DNA from: Prionace glauca
Taxonomy: Eukaryota; Chordata; Chondrichthyes; Carcharhiniformes; Carcharhinidae
DNA length: 64,000 nt
Direction: 5' to 3'
Assembly (NCBI GenBank): GCA_037974335.1
Contig: CM075724.1
Coordinates: 72,596,850-72,660,849 of the forward strand
Shown here: positions 10,890-21,987 of the stretch, piece after piece
How the letters are laid out: each line of letters opens with the position of its first letter
Numbering within the stretch: position 1 is the first letter of the stretch
Position numbers and translations under genes: made by a program
Notes under the pieces: model-generated
Seen by the model: the letters and a program-made list of their open reading frames with translations, nothing else
Databases searched by the model: none
What the model was told of the DNA's origin: nothing

Positions 10890-11463
10890 TAATGCAGTTA
10901 GATAGGTACATGAGTGAAACGAGAATGGAGGGATATGGTAGGGGATATTAAATAGGGTTAAACCTCGGGAGACACCGAAAAGGCAGACTGTAAGATTAAT
11001 ATTTTGACTTTATTCCACAGGTGGAGGTCCACCTCGTGTCAAACGAGGGGCATTCACACGGCGGGTCGTGCCTGGGCTGCTCTTGGAAGTTCCAGGAGTG
11101 GCCTAGTACTTCATGTCGGTGTGTGTGCTTGATCCTGGACCGGTAGATGGGCGCCGCAACAGCTCAGTGACTAGCACTGCTGGCTGTGCAGGCACATGGA
11201 TTTGGGCCTGTGTCTGTGGGAGTTTGCGCATTCTCCCTGTGGTTGCGTGGGTTTCCTCCGGGCGCTCCGGTTTCCTCCCACACCCCAAAAATGTGCTCTC
11301 AGGTTAATCGGTTTTTACCAAATTGACACTATTTCTTCCCTGAATCTGACTGAGTAGGGTTCCATTCATAGATATGCAGGGTAGAATAGGTGTAGGGTGA
11401 TGTGGCGGCGCGGGCTCGTTGGGCCGAAGGGCCTGTTTCCCGTGCTGGATTGTTCTTTGTTCT
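10890..11463 (+). mobile_element. CR1-D LINE 3' end with SINE-like 3' UTR
   Basis: Starts with the last ORF2 codons (LDRYMSETRMEGYGRGY then stop). A roughly 500 bp 3' UTR follows: GGTCCACCTCGTGTC, GGGCTGCTCTTGG, then a block resembling the HE1-type SINE body (GAGTTTGCGCATTCTCCCTG, GGTTTCCTCCGGGCGCTCCG). The end is GGGCCGAAGGGCCTGTTTCC and TTCTTTGTTCTA. The same UTR is seen at 46.0-46.55 kb and, reversed, at 50.15-50.7 kb. Confidence 0.7.
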
Positions 11464-12310
11464 AAGTATATCAATGAGAAGAGGTGTGTAGATATAGTTT
11501 ATATGGATTTCAGCAAAGCCTTTGACAAGCTCCCACATGAGAGACTTATAAAGAAGATAAATTACCATGGGATATACAGTAATTTGTAAGCTGGATTCAA
11601 AATTGGCTTAGTTGTAGGAGACAGAGGATGTGACAGAATGTTGCATTAGTGACTGGAAGCCAGTATCCAGTGGTATACTGCAGGGATCTGAGCTGATCTT
11701 TCCTATTATTCATCATTTATATAAATGGCATAGATGTGGGGGTAAGTATGCGGATTACATAGTTATTCACCATGTGGTGAACAGTGAGGTTGAGTGTCAT
11801 GGTCTACAAGAACCCTGCAAAGTGCAACTTGATACATTTTGGAAGGAGTAATTTGACCAGAAGGTATTCAATGAATGACATGACACTAGGAAATTATGTG
11901 AAACAAAGAGACTTTGGCATGTTTGTCCATAGATTTCTGAAGGTAGAAGGGCATGTTAGTAGAAAAGGAATGCGGAACACTTGTTTTTACCAATCGAGGC
12001 ATTGATTGCAAAAGCAGTGAAGTCATGTTGGAGTTGTATAGAACTTCAGTAAGGCCAGAACTTCAGTAGAGTACTGTGTGCAGTTCTGATCATTACATTA
12101 TAGAAAGGATGTGATTGCTCTGGAGGGGTGCCTGGGATAGAACAGTTATGAAGAGAGGTTGGATGGTTTGCGTTTTCACTGGTATCATAAAGACTGAGGG
12201 ACAACTGAGAGTGTACTAAATTATGAGGGGCATGGGCAGAATGAATAAGGAGGAGCTATTCTCCATGGTTTAAGGGTCAGTCACAAGTGGACACAAGTTC
12301 AAGGTGATGC
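11464..12310 (+). mobile_element. CR1-E LINE fragment, old
   Basis: Starts DIVYMDFSKAFDKLPHERLI-like (11,491 on) and runs through RT C-terminal motifs (CKVQLDTFWKE, KRDFGMFVHRFLKV, RVLCAVLIITL-like region) with many stops and shifts. The 3' end is lost where the SINE at 12,337 begins. Confidence 0.65.
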
Positions 12311-12336
12311 TACAACACAAAATTATTTGCATCAAA

Positions 12337-12676
12337 CAAGAACCCTACAGTGCAGAAACAGGCCCTTCGGCCCATCGAGTCTGCACCGAACACAATCCCA
12401 CCCAGACCCTATCCCCATATCCCTACACATTTTACCTGCTAATCCCTCTAACCTACACATCCCAGGACACTAAGGGGCAATTTTTAGCATAGCCAATGAA
12501 CCTAACCCGCACATCTTTGGACTGTGGGAGGAAACCGGAGCACCCGGAGAAAACCCACGCAGACACGAGGAGAATGTGCAAACTCCACACAGGCAGTGAC
12601 CCGAGCTGGGAATCGAACCCAGGACCCTGGAGCTGTGAAGCAGCAGTGCTAACCACTGTGCTACCATGCCGCCCCA
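12337..12676 (-). mobile_element. SINE-A, near full length
   Basis: Reversed tail AACCCTACAGTGCAGAAACA, body CTGTGGGAGGAAACCGGAGC, and head ending CTGTGCTACCATGCCGCCCC. The reversed B-box is GGAATCGAACCC. Well conserved, so probably a relatively recent copy. Confidence 0.9.
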
Positions 12677-13939
12677 AGAGACAGAGATAAATGATCCCCC
12701 AGACAATGGATTAAGTGTAAACTCTGCAACCCTGCCACTTGTAATCATGAATGGTGATAGACAATTCAACAAGTAATTGGAAGCAGAGGGTCCACAAATA
12801 TGACCATCCTCAATGATGGGGGAGCCCAACATAGTGCAAAAGACAAGGCCAGAGCAATTGCAACAATCTTCCATCAGAAGTGCCAAGTGGATTATATATC
12901 TTCAACTCTTCAAGAGGTCCCCAGCATCATAGATGTCATTCTTGATTCACTCCAATTGATGTCAAGAAAGGGGTGAAGGCACTGGATCTGGAGTGGTGCC
13001 AGCGCTGACAGTGTTCTACAATAATTGTGAAGATCTGTCCGCCAGAACTGAATGCACCTCTAACCAAGCCAAGTACAGCTACAAGACTGGCATCTATCCA
13101 ACAAAATGTACAATTGCCCAGGTATGTCCTGTCCACAGTAAGCAAAACAAATCTAAACCAGCCAATTGCAGCTCCATTGATCTACTCTCCGTCATCAGTA
13201 AGGCAATGGAAAATGTTGTGGATGGTACTATCAAGCACCACTTACTAAGAAACTACCTGCTCACTGACATTCAGTTTGGGTTCTGCCGGGGTCACTCAGC
13301 TCCTGACATCATTACAACATTGGTCAATTGTAGACAAAATAACTGAACTTAAGAGATCAGGAGAGAGTGATTCCTTTGATTTCAAGACAGCATTTGACCA
13401 AGGGAGCCGTAACAAACTGGAATCAATTGGAAACAGTGGGATATCCCTCGCAGAGTGAAATGGTTGTTTCTGCAGATTAACCATCTTAGTCCTGTGCAAT
13501 AACTGCAAGAATTCCTCAGTGTAATATCTTAGGTCAAAACATCTTCATTTGTTTCATCCCTGACTTTCTTCAATCATATGGGCAAAACTTGCAGATGTTC
13601 ACTCATGATTGTATAATATTCAGTGCCATTCATGACTCCTTACATACTGATGAATTCCATGTCTATATGCAGAAAGACCTGGATAGTATTCAGGCATGGA
13701 CTGATATGGGGCAAGTAGCCTTGCCAGAGAAGTGCCAGGAAATGACCTCTCCAACAAATGAGAATCTAATCATTTTCCTTTTATATTCAATGGCATTGCC
13801 ATCTCTGTATCGCCCACTATCAACATCATGGGAATAACCATTGACCAGAAACTGTCCTAAACCTGCAATTACCAATGATCAGGTCAGAGGCTGTCAGTTC
13901 TGCAGACAGTCACCTCCTTATTCTCCAAAACCTTCATAA

Positions 13940-14226
13940 AAACAGAAAGTTAACATTTATTTATTAATCATCAGTAAGGCTTACATTAACACTGCAATGA
14001 AGTTACTGTGAAATTCCCCTAGCGGCCACACTCTGGCACCTGTTCGGGTCAATGCCAACAGCATGTCTTTCAGACTGTGGGAGGAATCCGGTGAATCCAG
14101 AGGAAACACAGACAGACACACGGAGAATGTGCAAACTTCACACAGACAGTGACGCAAGCCAGGAATAGAACATGGGTCTCTGGCACAGTGAGGCAGCAAT
14201 ACTAACCACTGTGCCACTATGCAGCC
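13940..14226 (-). mobile_element. SINE-B (tRNA-headed, different tail)
   Basis: Shares the head and body of SINE-A (reversed: GACTGTGGGAGGAATCCGGT and ACTAACCACTGTGCCACTAT). The tail differs: TTACATTAACACTGCAATGA, GTGAAATTCCCCTAGCGGCC and CTGGCACCTGTTCGGGT. A second copy is at 59,092-59,385. Confidence 0.8.
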
Positions 14227-14227
14227 C

Positions 14228-14485
14228 CCACAACAGTTCAGAAGAGGCTATTCAGCCCATCAAGTCTGCACTATCTCTCCAATAGAGTATCCTATCCAAG
14301 TGCTATCCCTGGCATCTCATGTATTTACCCTGCTAATCCACCTAACCTACATATTTTTCAACACTTTTGCATCATTTTCCAGTCAGATGAAACTGGAGCA
14401 TCTGGAGGAAACCCACACAAACATGGGGAGAATGTGCAAACTCCGCACAGACAGTCACACAAGGCCAGAATCAAACATGGACCAT
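14228..14485 (-). mobile_element. SINE-C (variant), partial
   Basis: Reversed tail AAGAGGCTATTCAGCCCATC with the variant block TCTCCAATAGAGTATCCTAT, then body GAAACTGGAGCATCTGGAGG. The tRNA head is lost. A related variant lies at 36,820-37,062. Confidence 0.65.
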
Positions 14486-14524
14486 GGATGAGTGCACCTC
14501 CGACAACACTCAAGTAGTTTGCCA

Positions 14525-14615
14525 CATACCATGCAGCATTTTAGAGCCTGGGATTGTGGTCGATGCAGGTTTGATGGGCCAAATAACCTCCTCCTGCATT
14601 GTAAGGATTCTATCT
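14525..14615 (+). mobile_element. SINE-A 3' tail fragment
   Basis: GGATTGTGGTCGATGCAGGT, TTGATGGGCCAAATAACCTC and GCATTGTAAGGATTCTAT form a SINE 3' end of about 90 bp. Confidence 0.6.
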
Positions 14616-14850
14616 TCAACATTTGTTCCGATCACTACCAATATTCATTGCCAGCCACGTGTGCCATCCAAAAAATGCACTGCTGCAACTCACCAAGTTC
14701 CATTTGACCACATTTTCCTAGCCTACGACTTCTGCCATCCAGAAGGACAAGAGCCGCAGGTGCAAGGGAACACCACCTCCAAAGTTCCCTCCAAACCACA
14801 TGCTATTTTGACTTGCAACTATATTCCAGTCCTTTATTTGTCACTATGTC

Positions 14851-15229
14851 AAAATCCTGTACATAGATCCCTGAAAGTTGGGAATCAAGTAGATAAGGTT
14901 GTTAAGAAGGCATACGGTGTCTTGGCGTTTATTGGTAGGGGGATTGAATTTAAGAGTCGCAGCGTCATGTTGCAACTGTACACAACTCTGGTACGGCCGC
15001 ACTTGGAGTACTGTGTGCAGTTCTGGTCCCCACATTACAGGAAGGATGTGGAGGCTTTGGAGAGGGTGCAGAGGAGGTTTACTAGGATGTTGCCTGGCAT
15101 GGAGGGGAGATCCTATGAGGAGAGACTGAGGGATTTGGAGTTGTTTTCGTTGATTTTGTAACTGGTCGGCGCAACATCGTGGGCCGAAGGGCCTGTTCTG
15201 CGCTGTAATGTTCTATGTTCTATGTTCTA
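14851..15229 (+). mobile_element. CR1-A LINE, 5' truncated with internal deletion
   Basis: Encodes SLKVGNQVDKVVKKAYGVLA to YEERLRDLELFSL, then jumps straight to the extreme 3' end (TTGTAACTGGTCGGCGCAAC, GGGCCGAAGGGCCTGTTCTG, ATGTTCT repeats). Compared with 63.1-63.85 kb, about 280 bp is missing between them. It is inserted in the L2-like LINE just after its C-terminal coding part. Confidence 0.85.
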
Positions 15230-15419
15230 TCCATAACAGTATTGTGGGTGTACCTACACCACATGAACTGTAGCCATTCGAGGAAATAGCTTACCACCAT
15301 TTTGTCAAGGGCAATTAAATATTGCCAATAAATATGTGGGCAATTATGCCCACATCCAATGAATGCAAATTTCCAAAAAAGCTTTTGGGAGTGCAATTGG
15401 GGAAAACTTCCAGCACAAA

Positions 15420-15455
15420 GTGGGGGGGGTGGGGGGGGGGGGGGGGGAGGGGTGT
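15420..15455. repeat. G-rich homopolymer tract
   Basis: Near-continuous run of G from 15,421 to 15,450 between the L2-like LINE tail and the Rex1-like LINE. Confidence 0.9.
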
Positions 15456-15477
15456 GGGAGTAAAGGGTTTCAAGTCT

Positions 15478-17745
15478 CTTACTGATTTGTTTGACTTGAT
15501 TTTTATTATTACATGTATTGTCATACAGTAAAAAGTATTGTTTCTTCTGTGCTGCACAGACGAAGCATGCATTTTGAGGACATAGGGGAGATGTAAAGGC
15601 AGAGTGCAAAATATAGTGTATATATTGTCATAGCTAGGGTATAGAGACAGATCAACTTATTATAAGGTAGGTCCATTCAAAAATCTGATGGTGGCAGGGA
15701 AGAAACTGTTCTTGAATGGGTTGGTAGGTGAACTCAGACTTTTGTATCTTTTTTTTTCAGAGAGAAGATGGTGGAAGAGTGTATGTGGGGGTGCATGGAG
15801 TTGGTGATTATTCTGGCTGCTTTTCTGAGGCAGCGGGAAATGTAGAAGGGTCAATAGATGGGAGGCTGGTTTGCGTGATGGACTGGGCTACTTAGAACAT
15901 AGAACATAGAACATTACAGCGCAGAACAGGCCCTTTGGCCCATGATGTTGCGCCGACCAGTTTTTTAAAAAAAAACAATGACCCACTAATCTAAACCAAT
16001 CCCTTTTCATCCATAAACCTATCCACGGATCTCTTAAATGCCCCCAAACTAGGCGCATTTACAACCGCAGCAGGCAGGGTATTCCAATCCCTCACCACCC
16101 TCTGGGTAAAGAACCTATCCCTGACATCCGTCCTATAACTACCCCCCCTTAATTTAAAGCCATGCCCCCTCGTGCTAGCTTTCTCCATCCGAGGAAAAAG
16201 GCTATCACTATCCATCCTATCTAAACCTCTAATGATCTTATATGTTTCAATAAGATCCCCTCTTAGCCTCCTTCTTTCCAGCGAAAACAACCCCAAATCC
16301 CTCAATCTCTCCTCATAGGACCTCCCCTCCATACCAGGCAACATCCTGGTAAACCTCCTCTGCACCCTCTCCAAAGCCTCCACGTCCTTCCTGTAATGTG
16401 GGGATCAGAACTGCACACAGTACTCCAAGTGCGGCCGCACCAGAGTTGTGTACAGTTGTAACATGACGCTGCGACTCCTAAATTCAATCCCCCTACCAAT
16501 AAACACCAAGATACCGTATGCCTTCTTAACAACCTTATCTACTTGATTCCAAACTTTCAGGGATCTATGTAACATACACCTAGATCCCTCTGCTCCTCCA
16601 CACTATTCAAAGTCCTCCCGTTAGCCCTATACTCAACACATCTGTTACTCCTACCGAAATGAATTACCTCACACTTCTCTGCATTAAACTCCATCCGCCA
16701 CCTCGCGGCCCAGCTCTGCAACCTGTCTAGGTCACCCTGCAAACTATGACACCCTTCCTCACAATCTACCGCACCTTCGACTTTGGTGTCATCAGCAAAC
16801 TTATTAATCCACCCAACTATAACCTCATCCAGATCATTAATAAAAATTACAAACAGCAGTGGCCCTAAAACAGATCCCTGAGGCTCACCACTCATAACCG
16901 AACTCCATGACGAATATTCACCATCAACCACCACCCTCTGTCTCCTATCTGCTAGCCAATTCCTGATCCAAGTACCTAGATTACCCCCAATCCCATACAT
17001 CTGCATTTTCTGCAGAAGCCTACCATGGTGAACCTTATCAAACACCTTACTAAAATCCATATATACCACGTCAACTGCCTTACCCCTATCCACCTCTTTG
17101 GTCACATTCTCAAAGAACTCAATAAGGTTAGTAAGGCACGACCTACCTGTTACAAAACCATGCTGACTGTCTCTAATCAATTCATTACTCTCCAAATAAC
17201 TATAAATCCTATCCCTAATAATTCTTTCTAAAACCTTGCCCACAACAGAAGTAAGACTCACCGGTCTATAATTCCCAGGAAAGTCTCTGTTCCCCTTCTT
17301 AAACAATGGGACAACATTCGCTGTCCTCCAATCTTCCGGTACTATACCAGAGACCAACGATGACCTGAAGATCAGAGCCAGAGGCTCTGCATTCACCTCT
17401 CTAGCCTCCCAGAGAATCCTAGGGTAAATCCTATCCGGACCAGGGGACTTATCTATCTTCAAGTCCTCTCGAATATCTAGCATATCCTCGGTAGCAACTG
17501 CAATACTTTCTATTTTACACCCCTGCACCCCAGTGTCCTCCTCAGCTACATTCATGTCCCTCTGCGTGAACACCGAAGAGAAATAGATTTCACAACCCTT
17601 TGTAGTTTCTTGCGATCTTGGTCAGAGAAGAGCCATACCAAGCTGTGATACATCCAGAATTTATGCTTTCTGTGGTTCATCTATAAAAATTGGTGACAGC
17701 CACGGGCATGCCGAAATTCCTTAGCCCGCTGATAAAGTCAGTTGT
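15478..17745 (-). mobile_element. Rex1/BABAR-like LINE 3' part, split by CR1-A
   Basis: 15,478-15,893 holds the reversed 3' UTR and RT end (the - strand has NPFKNSFFPATIRFLNGPT at 15,660-15,720). 17,587-17,745 continues with TTTGTAGTTTCTTGCGATCT and ATAAAAATTGGTGACAGCC. The break falls in the conserved motif GGGCTAC/ATTCACAACC. Confidence 0.8.
15894..17586 (-). mobile_element. CR1-A LINE with long RT frame
   Basis: A 338-codon frame (17,573-16,557) runs through the RT core: IDKSPGPDRIYPRILWE, NVVPLFKKGNRDFPGNYRPV, SQHGFVTGRSCLTNLIEFFE, VVYMDFSKVFDKVHH, PQGSVLGPLLFVIFINDLDE and the catalytic FADDTKVEG. The C-terminal part continues in another frame (16,532-15,991) to KRSVDRFMDEKGLV and the CR1-A tail at 15,894-15,960. 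I see a frame change near 16,556 and a stop near 16,410 (CVQF* in place of CVQFW). The endonuclease is missing (5' truncation). Long frames imply a young insertion into the Rex1-like LINE. Confidence 0.9.
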
Positions 17746-17756
17746 AATAGATGTTG

Positions 17757-18780
17757 AACATAAGAACATAAGAAATAGGAGCAGGAGTAGGCCATCTAGC
17801 CCTTCGAGCCTGCCCCGCCATTCAATAAGATCATGGCTGATCTGTCGTGCTCAGCTCCACCTTCCCGCCCTCTCCTCATAACCCTTAATCCCTTCTCTTA
17901 TCAAAAACCCATCAACCCGTTTCTTAAAAATATTTAGCGAGGCAGCCTCCACCACTTCAACGGGCAGAGAATTCCAGAGATTCACCACCCTTTGAGTGAA
18001 GAAGTTCCTCCTCAACTCTGTTCTAAACCGCCTCCCCTTTATCTTGAGGCTGTGCCCCCTAGTCCTACTGTCTGTTTTGAGCGGGAAGAGTCTCTCCACC
18101 TCTATCCTATCCATCCCATTCATCATCTTATACGTCTCAATGAGATCTCCCCTCATTCTTCTAAACTCTAACGAGTACAAGCCTAGTTTATTCAGCCTCT
18201 CCTCATAGCTCAATCCCCTCAACTCCGGTATCAGCCTAGTAAACCTCCTCTGCACTCCCTCCAGGGCCAAAATATCCTTGCGCAGGTGCAGCGCCCAAAA
18301 CTGCACACAGTACTCCAGCTGCGGCCTCACCAATGCCCTATACAGCTGCAGCAAGACCTCCCTACTTTTATATTCAATCCCCCTCGCTATGAAGGCCAGC
18401 ATCCTATTCGCCTTCCTGACCACCTGCTGCACCTGCAAGCTGGGTTTTTTGCGACTCATGCACAAGGACCCCGAGGTCCCTCTGCACCGTCGCCTGCTGC
18501 AGTTTTTCGCCCCGTAAGTAATAGTCCTTCCTACCATTCCTCCTACCAAAGTGGACCACCTCACACTTGCCAACATTAAATTCCATTTGCCATTTCCTGG
18601 CCCATTCGCCCAGCCTATCTAGATTCTTCTGCAGACTCTCCACACCCTCCTCACAATTTGCCTTTCCCCCAATCTTGGTGTCATCAGCAAATTTCGAGAC
18701 CCTGCACTCGGTTCCCTCCTCCAGATCATCTATATAAATGGTAAATAGCTGAGGCCCCAGCACCGACCCCTGGGGATCAG
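17757..18780 (-). mobile_element. CR1-C LINE, 5' truncated
   Basis: Low-coordinate 3' end ATAAGAACATAAGAAATAGG then AGCAGGAGTAGGCCATCTAG. The - strand reads PQGSVLGPQLFTIYIDDLEE, FADDTKIGG, EWARKWQMEFNVGKCEVVHF, RGIEYKSREVLLQLYRALVR, LYSLEFRRMRGDLIETYKMM and ends FLIREGIKGYEERAG. One frame change lies near 18,450. It sits immediately next to the Rex1-like LINE. Confidence 0.85.
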
Positions 18781-20033
18781 CTGTTAATTTTAAATCTGGC
18801 ATTTTCAGATTTTATTGACCAAACGTATTAAAACATAAGAAACAAATCTGCAACTGAAATTAGGTCACAAATATAATCATCGTTTCATCGAATAGTGGAA
18901 CAGACTCCAGGGCTAAATGATATACCCAGCCGAAAAGTTCCTCTGACAGTACGCGTGAGATTCCGAATGGATAGTGACCATATGGCTGGTATCACAGTGA
19001 TTTGCAATTCTTCACCAGAAAATGTAGGGTGAGGCTATGATATGCCTGATTTGAACTGTGATAATTTGTGACGTGTCCCTCTTCCCCTCTGTCCTTTTCT
19101 ATCTGTCTCTGTGTCGCACTGTCCATCCGTCTATCTACTTATCTGTACGAGCCTCTATGTCTATCGCTCTGTTTTTCTGTCCCTCCCGTCTATTTCACAC
19201 ACTGTCCATCTCTCTCTGTCCTCTTTGTCTCCCTTTATTATAGTTTTTCTCAGTCTCTGTCTCTCGTTTGTCTTCTCATACTTGGTCTCTTTTCTCTGCC
19301 TCTGTCCGTTTCTCTCTGTTTCTCTTATTTGTTCTCGCTGTAAATGCACGGCAGCTCTCTCCTGCCCCATCTCTCTGTATTCGGAACGTCACACTGGTTT
19401 GCAACGGTCCATTATTGATGACAGCGTGTCTCTTTACCAGGATTTTTTTTTTTATCTTGCAGCCTCTTCGTGTTTTAATGACTCAACCCTCATCCAGATT
19501 GCATGGTGCCAACATCTGTTTGTGGATTTCAGGAGCCGGGTTCTGTTCGAACAACATGTTTTTTTTAACAGGATTCAGTAAGAGGTGTTTGCCCCTCCTG
19601 TTATTAATATCATGAACCTATATTTTAAAGGATCTTTAATTATTTACGTTTCTACTTTTAATTGTGCAACAGTTACTCACTTGAATATAAAGATGATCAT
19701 GTTCTGACTTCATTGACATTAGTTTAATGACTAAGTTTCGCAAGACTTCTCATCTTTTGTATATAGATTAACGTATGATATTATACAATACCCTTGACAG
19801 TGGCTGCCAATCTTATGTGTGTAACTGATTGTGAAGAATACGAAATACCATGTAACCACCCCTTCCCCCCCTCCCGCCGCCGCCCCCATCTCCGTGTCCC
19901 ATGGGGACTTTGCTCCCCTCTAGAAATAGGAGCCTCCCTCAAAGTGTCGCTTGAGACGGGTTTGCAGTTGAGGGTGGGTCCGGGACTGAGTCGGAGTGCA
20001 AGTTACTGACTGTAGAATTAATCTATTCCTGAT
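18781..20033. other. Upstream region of the GPCR gene; CT-rich tract
   Basis: 19,070-19,330 is a pyrimidine-rich low-complexity tract (CTCT/CTGT units). Open frames in it are composition artefacts. No promoter element was confidently recognised before the start codon at 20,034. Confidence 0.5.
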
Positions 20034-20094
20034 ATGGAATTTAGACAGGTACGGAAGATTTTCTACCCTATTCTTGCTGCTGTCGCTATCCCAG
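20034..20094 (+). CDS. GPR139-like: GPR139-like receptor, exon 1
   Basis: Codes MEFRQVRKIFYPILAAVAIP and the first base of the next codon. The N-terminal pattern IFYPxLAAVxxP opens the GPR139/GPR142 family. The donor is CCAG|GTAAGTG after 20,094. An in-frame TAA at 20,019-20,021 and no other ATG between them support this start. Splicing to 32,159 restores valine (G+TT) and gives AIPVNFLVILILIRGKCGLS, the family's continuous first transmembrane segment. The two exons are 12,064 bp apart. Exon 1 is too short to be found by length alone; it rests on the frame join, the donor and the family motif. Confidence 0.9.
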
Positions 20095-20875
20095 GTAAGT
20101 GACTATGTTGCTGCCCTTGCTGATAATGGAAGATTGTTGCCTTCATCTGATTGCTAATGTCCCGCTTGTCCAAAGAATGCTACATTCCCGATTGCCACGC
20201 AACTCACTTACACAGACTGTATTAATGCGAGTCTCTAAGTGTTGCTGTCTCTTCGATTTCCCTGATAATCTCTGATACTGTTCGAGTATTGGCTCCAGGT
20301 TTATGGCGGAATGTGAGAACCGCACTGACTGCAACAAACTGCGGCTGACTGGCGCACTTGATATTCAGTCTGTGCTTTTCGTTGAGTTCTACCTAAAAAA
20401 ACCTCTGTCTCTGCAGTGCTTTAATTGAATTTCTGGAATCAACAGACAGTAAGAATTGCAATAATATTCTGTCAAATTATCTTCTGCCTATCCAATACCA
20501 CTCCCCATGCTCCAAACCCCAGTATGTTGAAATTATGATGTTGTGATGAACTGGTTGAGATGAACAGTCCAAATTGAATTTTTTTTCACCCTTGTGTCTG
20601 TCTCGGTATCAATCTTGCACTCAAACTGTTTCTCTCTTCTTCAGTTTTTGTTTCTCGTTCTCTCTCGTTGTACGAATCTCACTATTATTATCGTTCTTTG
20701 CTGTGCTTCTGGATGTATTTCGCTGTATGTGTTTCTCTCTCCTTGTCTCTCTTTATCCCTTACTCTGCTGCCGCGTGATTCTCCATTCTGTCACTCTGCC
20801 TCTTCTCTCACGAATAATCCCTGATGTAGCTGGAGAGCAGCCTTCGCCGTGATGATCAGGGGAGTGTTTTTAGAA
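20095..20875. other. GPCR intron, first part
   Basis: Mostly unrecognised; 20,590-20,800 is pyrimidine-rich. No exon or repeat family recognised. Confidence 0.4.
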
Positions 20876-21162
20876 TCATCCATCGCTCATTCCAAATGTA
20901 TTTCTAAAATGTATTTGTAACTTCCTTGGGATTTTATTGCAGCCCCTGGTGAAATTCCTGTGTAGATGAAAGGATTCATATTCAAACAATATGGAAGCCA
21001 ATGAATTCAATGGCAAAATGAACAAAACAGCGAGTAGAACTGCTGTCAGTGTCTCATTCTTGTATTGCTCTGCATATATCACCAGGTCCTTGAAGAAGGG
21101 AGTCTGAAACGGGGACACCCAAACTGATATTATGGTAGACAGCAATCCTATAAAACAAAACT
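20876..21162 (-). pseudogene. Possible GPCR TM6-TM7 exon, other receptor family
   Basis: On the - strand an acceptor-like GTTTTGTTTTATAG precedes LLSTIISVWVSPFQTPFFKD, then LVIYAEQYKNETLTAVLLAV, then LFILPLNSLASILFEYES and a stop after FRNTFGMSDG. PLNSLASILFE resembles the PxNSxxNPxLY end of TM7 in leucine-rich-repeat GPCRs (LGR/RXFP kind), with the NP pair changed. No other exon was seen on this strand. It could be a stray exon of a dead gene or a chance hydrophobic frame. It lies inside the GPR139-like intron in the opposite direction. Confidence 0.3.
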
Positions 21163-21224
21163 TCATTGGAATACTTCAGTTAAGGAATCAGCTGTGTGCC
21201 TAGTGTTTAGCAATTAGTGTGGAA

Positions 21225-21775
21225 TTTATTTATTTGATTTTATTTTATTTATTATTGTCACACCTATTAACATACAGTGAAAAGTATTGTTTCTTGCACA
21301 GTATATAGACAAAACATATTGTACATAGAAAAGGAAACGAGAGTGCAGAATGTAATGTTACAGTCACAGCTTGAGTGTAGAGAAAGATCAACTTAATGCA
21401 AGTTAAGTCCATTCAAAAGTCTGACAGCAGCAGGCAAGAAGCTGTTCTTGAGTCAGTTGCTACGTGACCTTAGACTTTTGTATCTTTTTCACAATGGAAG
21501 AAGGTGGACCAGACAATGTTCGGGTACGTGGGGTCTTTAATTATGCTGGCTGCAGCAGAAGTGTAGACAGAGGCAGTGGCTGGGAGGTTGGTATGCGTTA
21601 TGGGTTGGGTTACATTCATGAATTTTTGTAGTTTCTTGCGGTCTTGGGCAGAGCAGGAGCCACACCAAAACTGTGATCCAACCAGAAAGAATGCTTTCTC
21701 CGATGCACCTATAAAAGTTAGTGAGAGTCGTAGTTGACATACCATATTTCCTTAGTCTTCTGAGTTACCAGTTAC
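21225..21775 (-). mobile_element. Rex1/BABAR-like LINE, 3' end
   Basis: The reversed UTR starts near 21,240 (ATTGTCACACCTATTAACAT). The - strand coding end reads MSTTTLTNFYRCIGESILSG, then SCSAQDRKKLQKFMNVTQPI, then TNLPATASVYTSAAASIIKD. Frame breaks are present and it is truncated upstream. Confidence 0.8.
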
Positions 21776-21987
21776 CTTCACAACCAAATACAGATTTATT
21801 GGAAGTTTTATCAAAACAAATGTAAAATGAAACACTAAACTGATCTATAAGATCTGAAAGTCAGGAATGTCTCTTTCTCCATAGTTTTTGCTTGTTCAAT
21901 GGAATGTATTTTTGTTGATCATTTTAAATTTCTTAACATTTCTCATTGCAAGTTATACCCTGGTTAGTTCTGTGATCCAGCTATACC

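Larger units (their letters stand above)
12677..15360 (+). mobile_element. L2/Jockey-like LINE, degraded, with several insertions
   Basis: RT blocks in order: VISKAMENVVDGTIKHHLLR and LLTDIQFGFCRGHSAPDIIT (13,190-13,320), FDFKTAFDQ (13,375), FHVYMQKDLDSIQAWTDMGQ (13,650), then ILLYSMALPSL/IMGITIDQKLS (13,760-13,860). The C-terminal part lies at 14,610-14,850 (PSRRTRAAGARE-like) and the tail at 15,229-15,360 (GTATTGTGGGTGTACCTACA, AAATATTGCCAATAAATATG). It is interrupted by SINE-B, SINE-C, a SINE tail and a CR1-A. Several frames are broken. Confidence 0.6.

Noticed and set aside
19058-19581. Open frames of up to 156 codons rich in S, L, C and F
   Set aside because: They span a pyrimidine-rich low-complexity tract and lack domains or splice sites.
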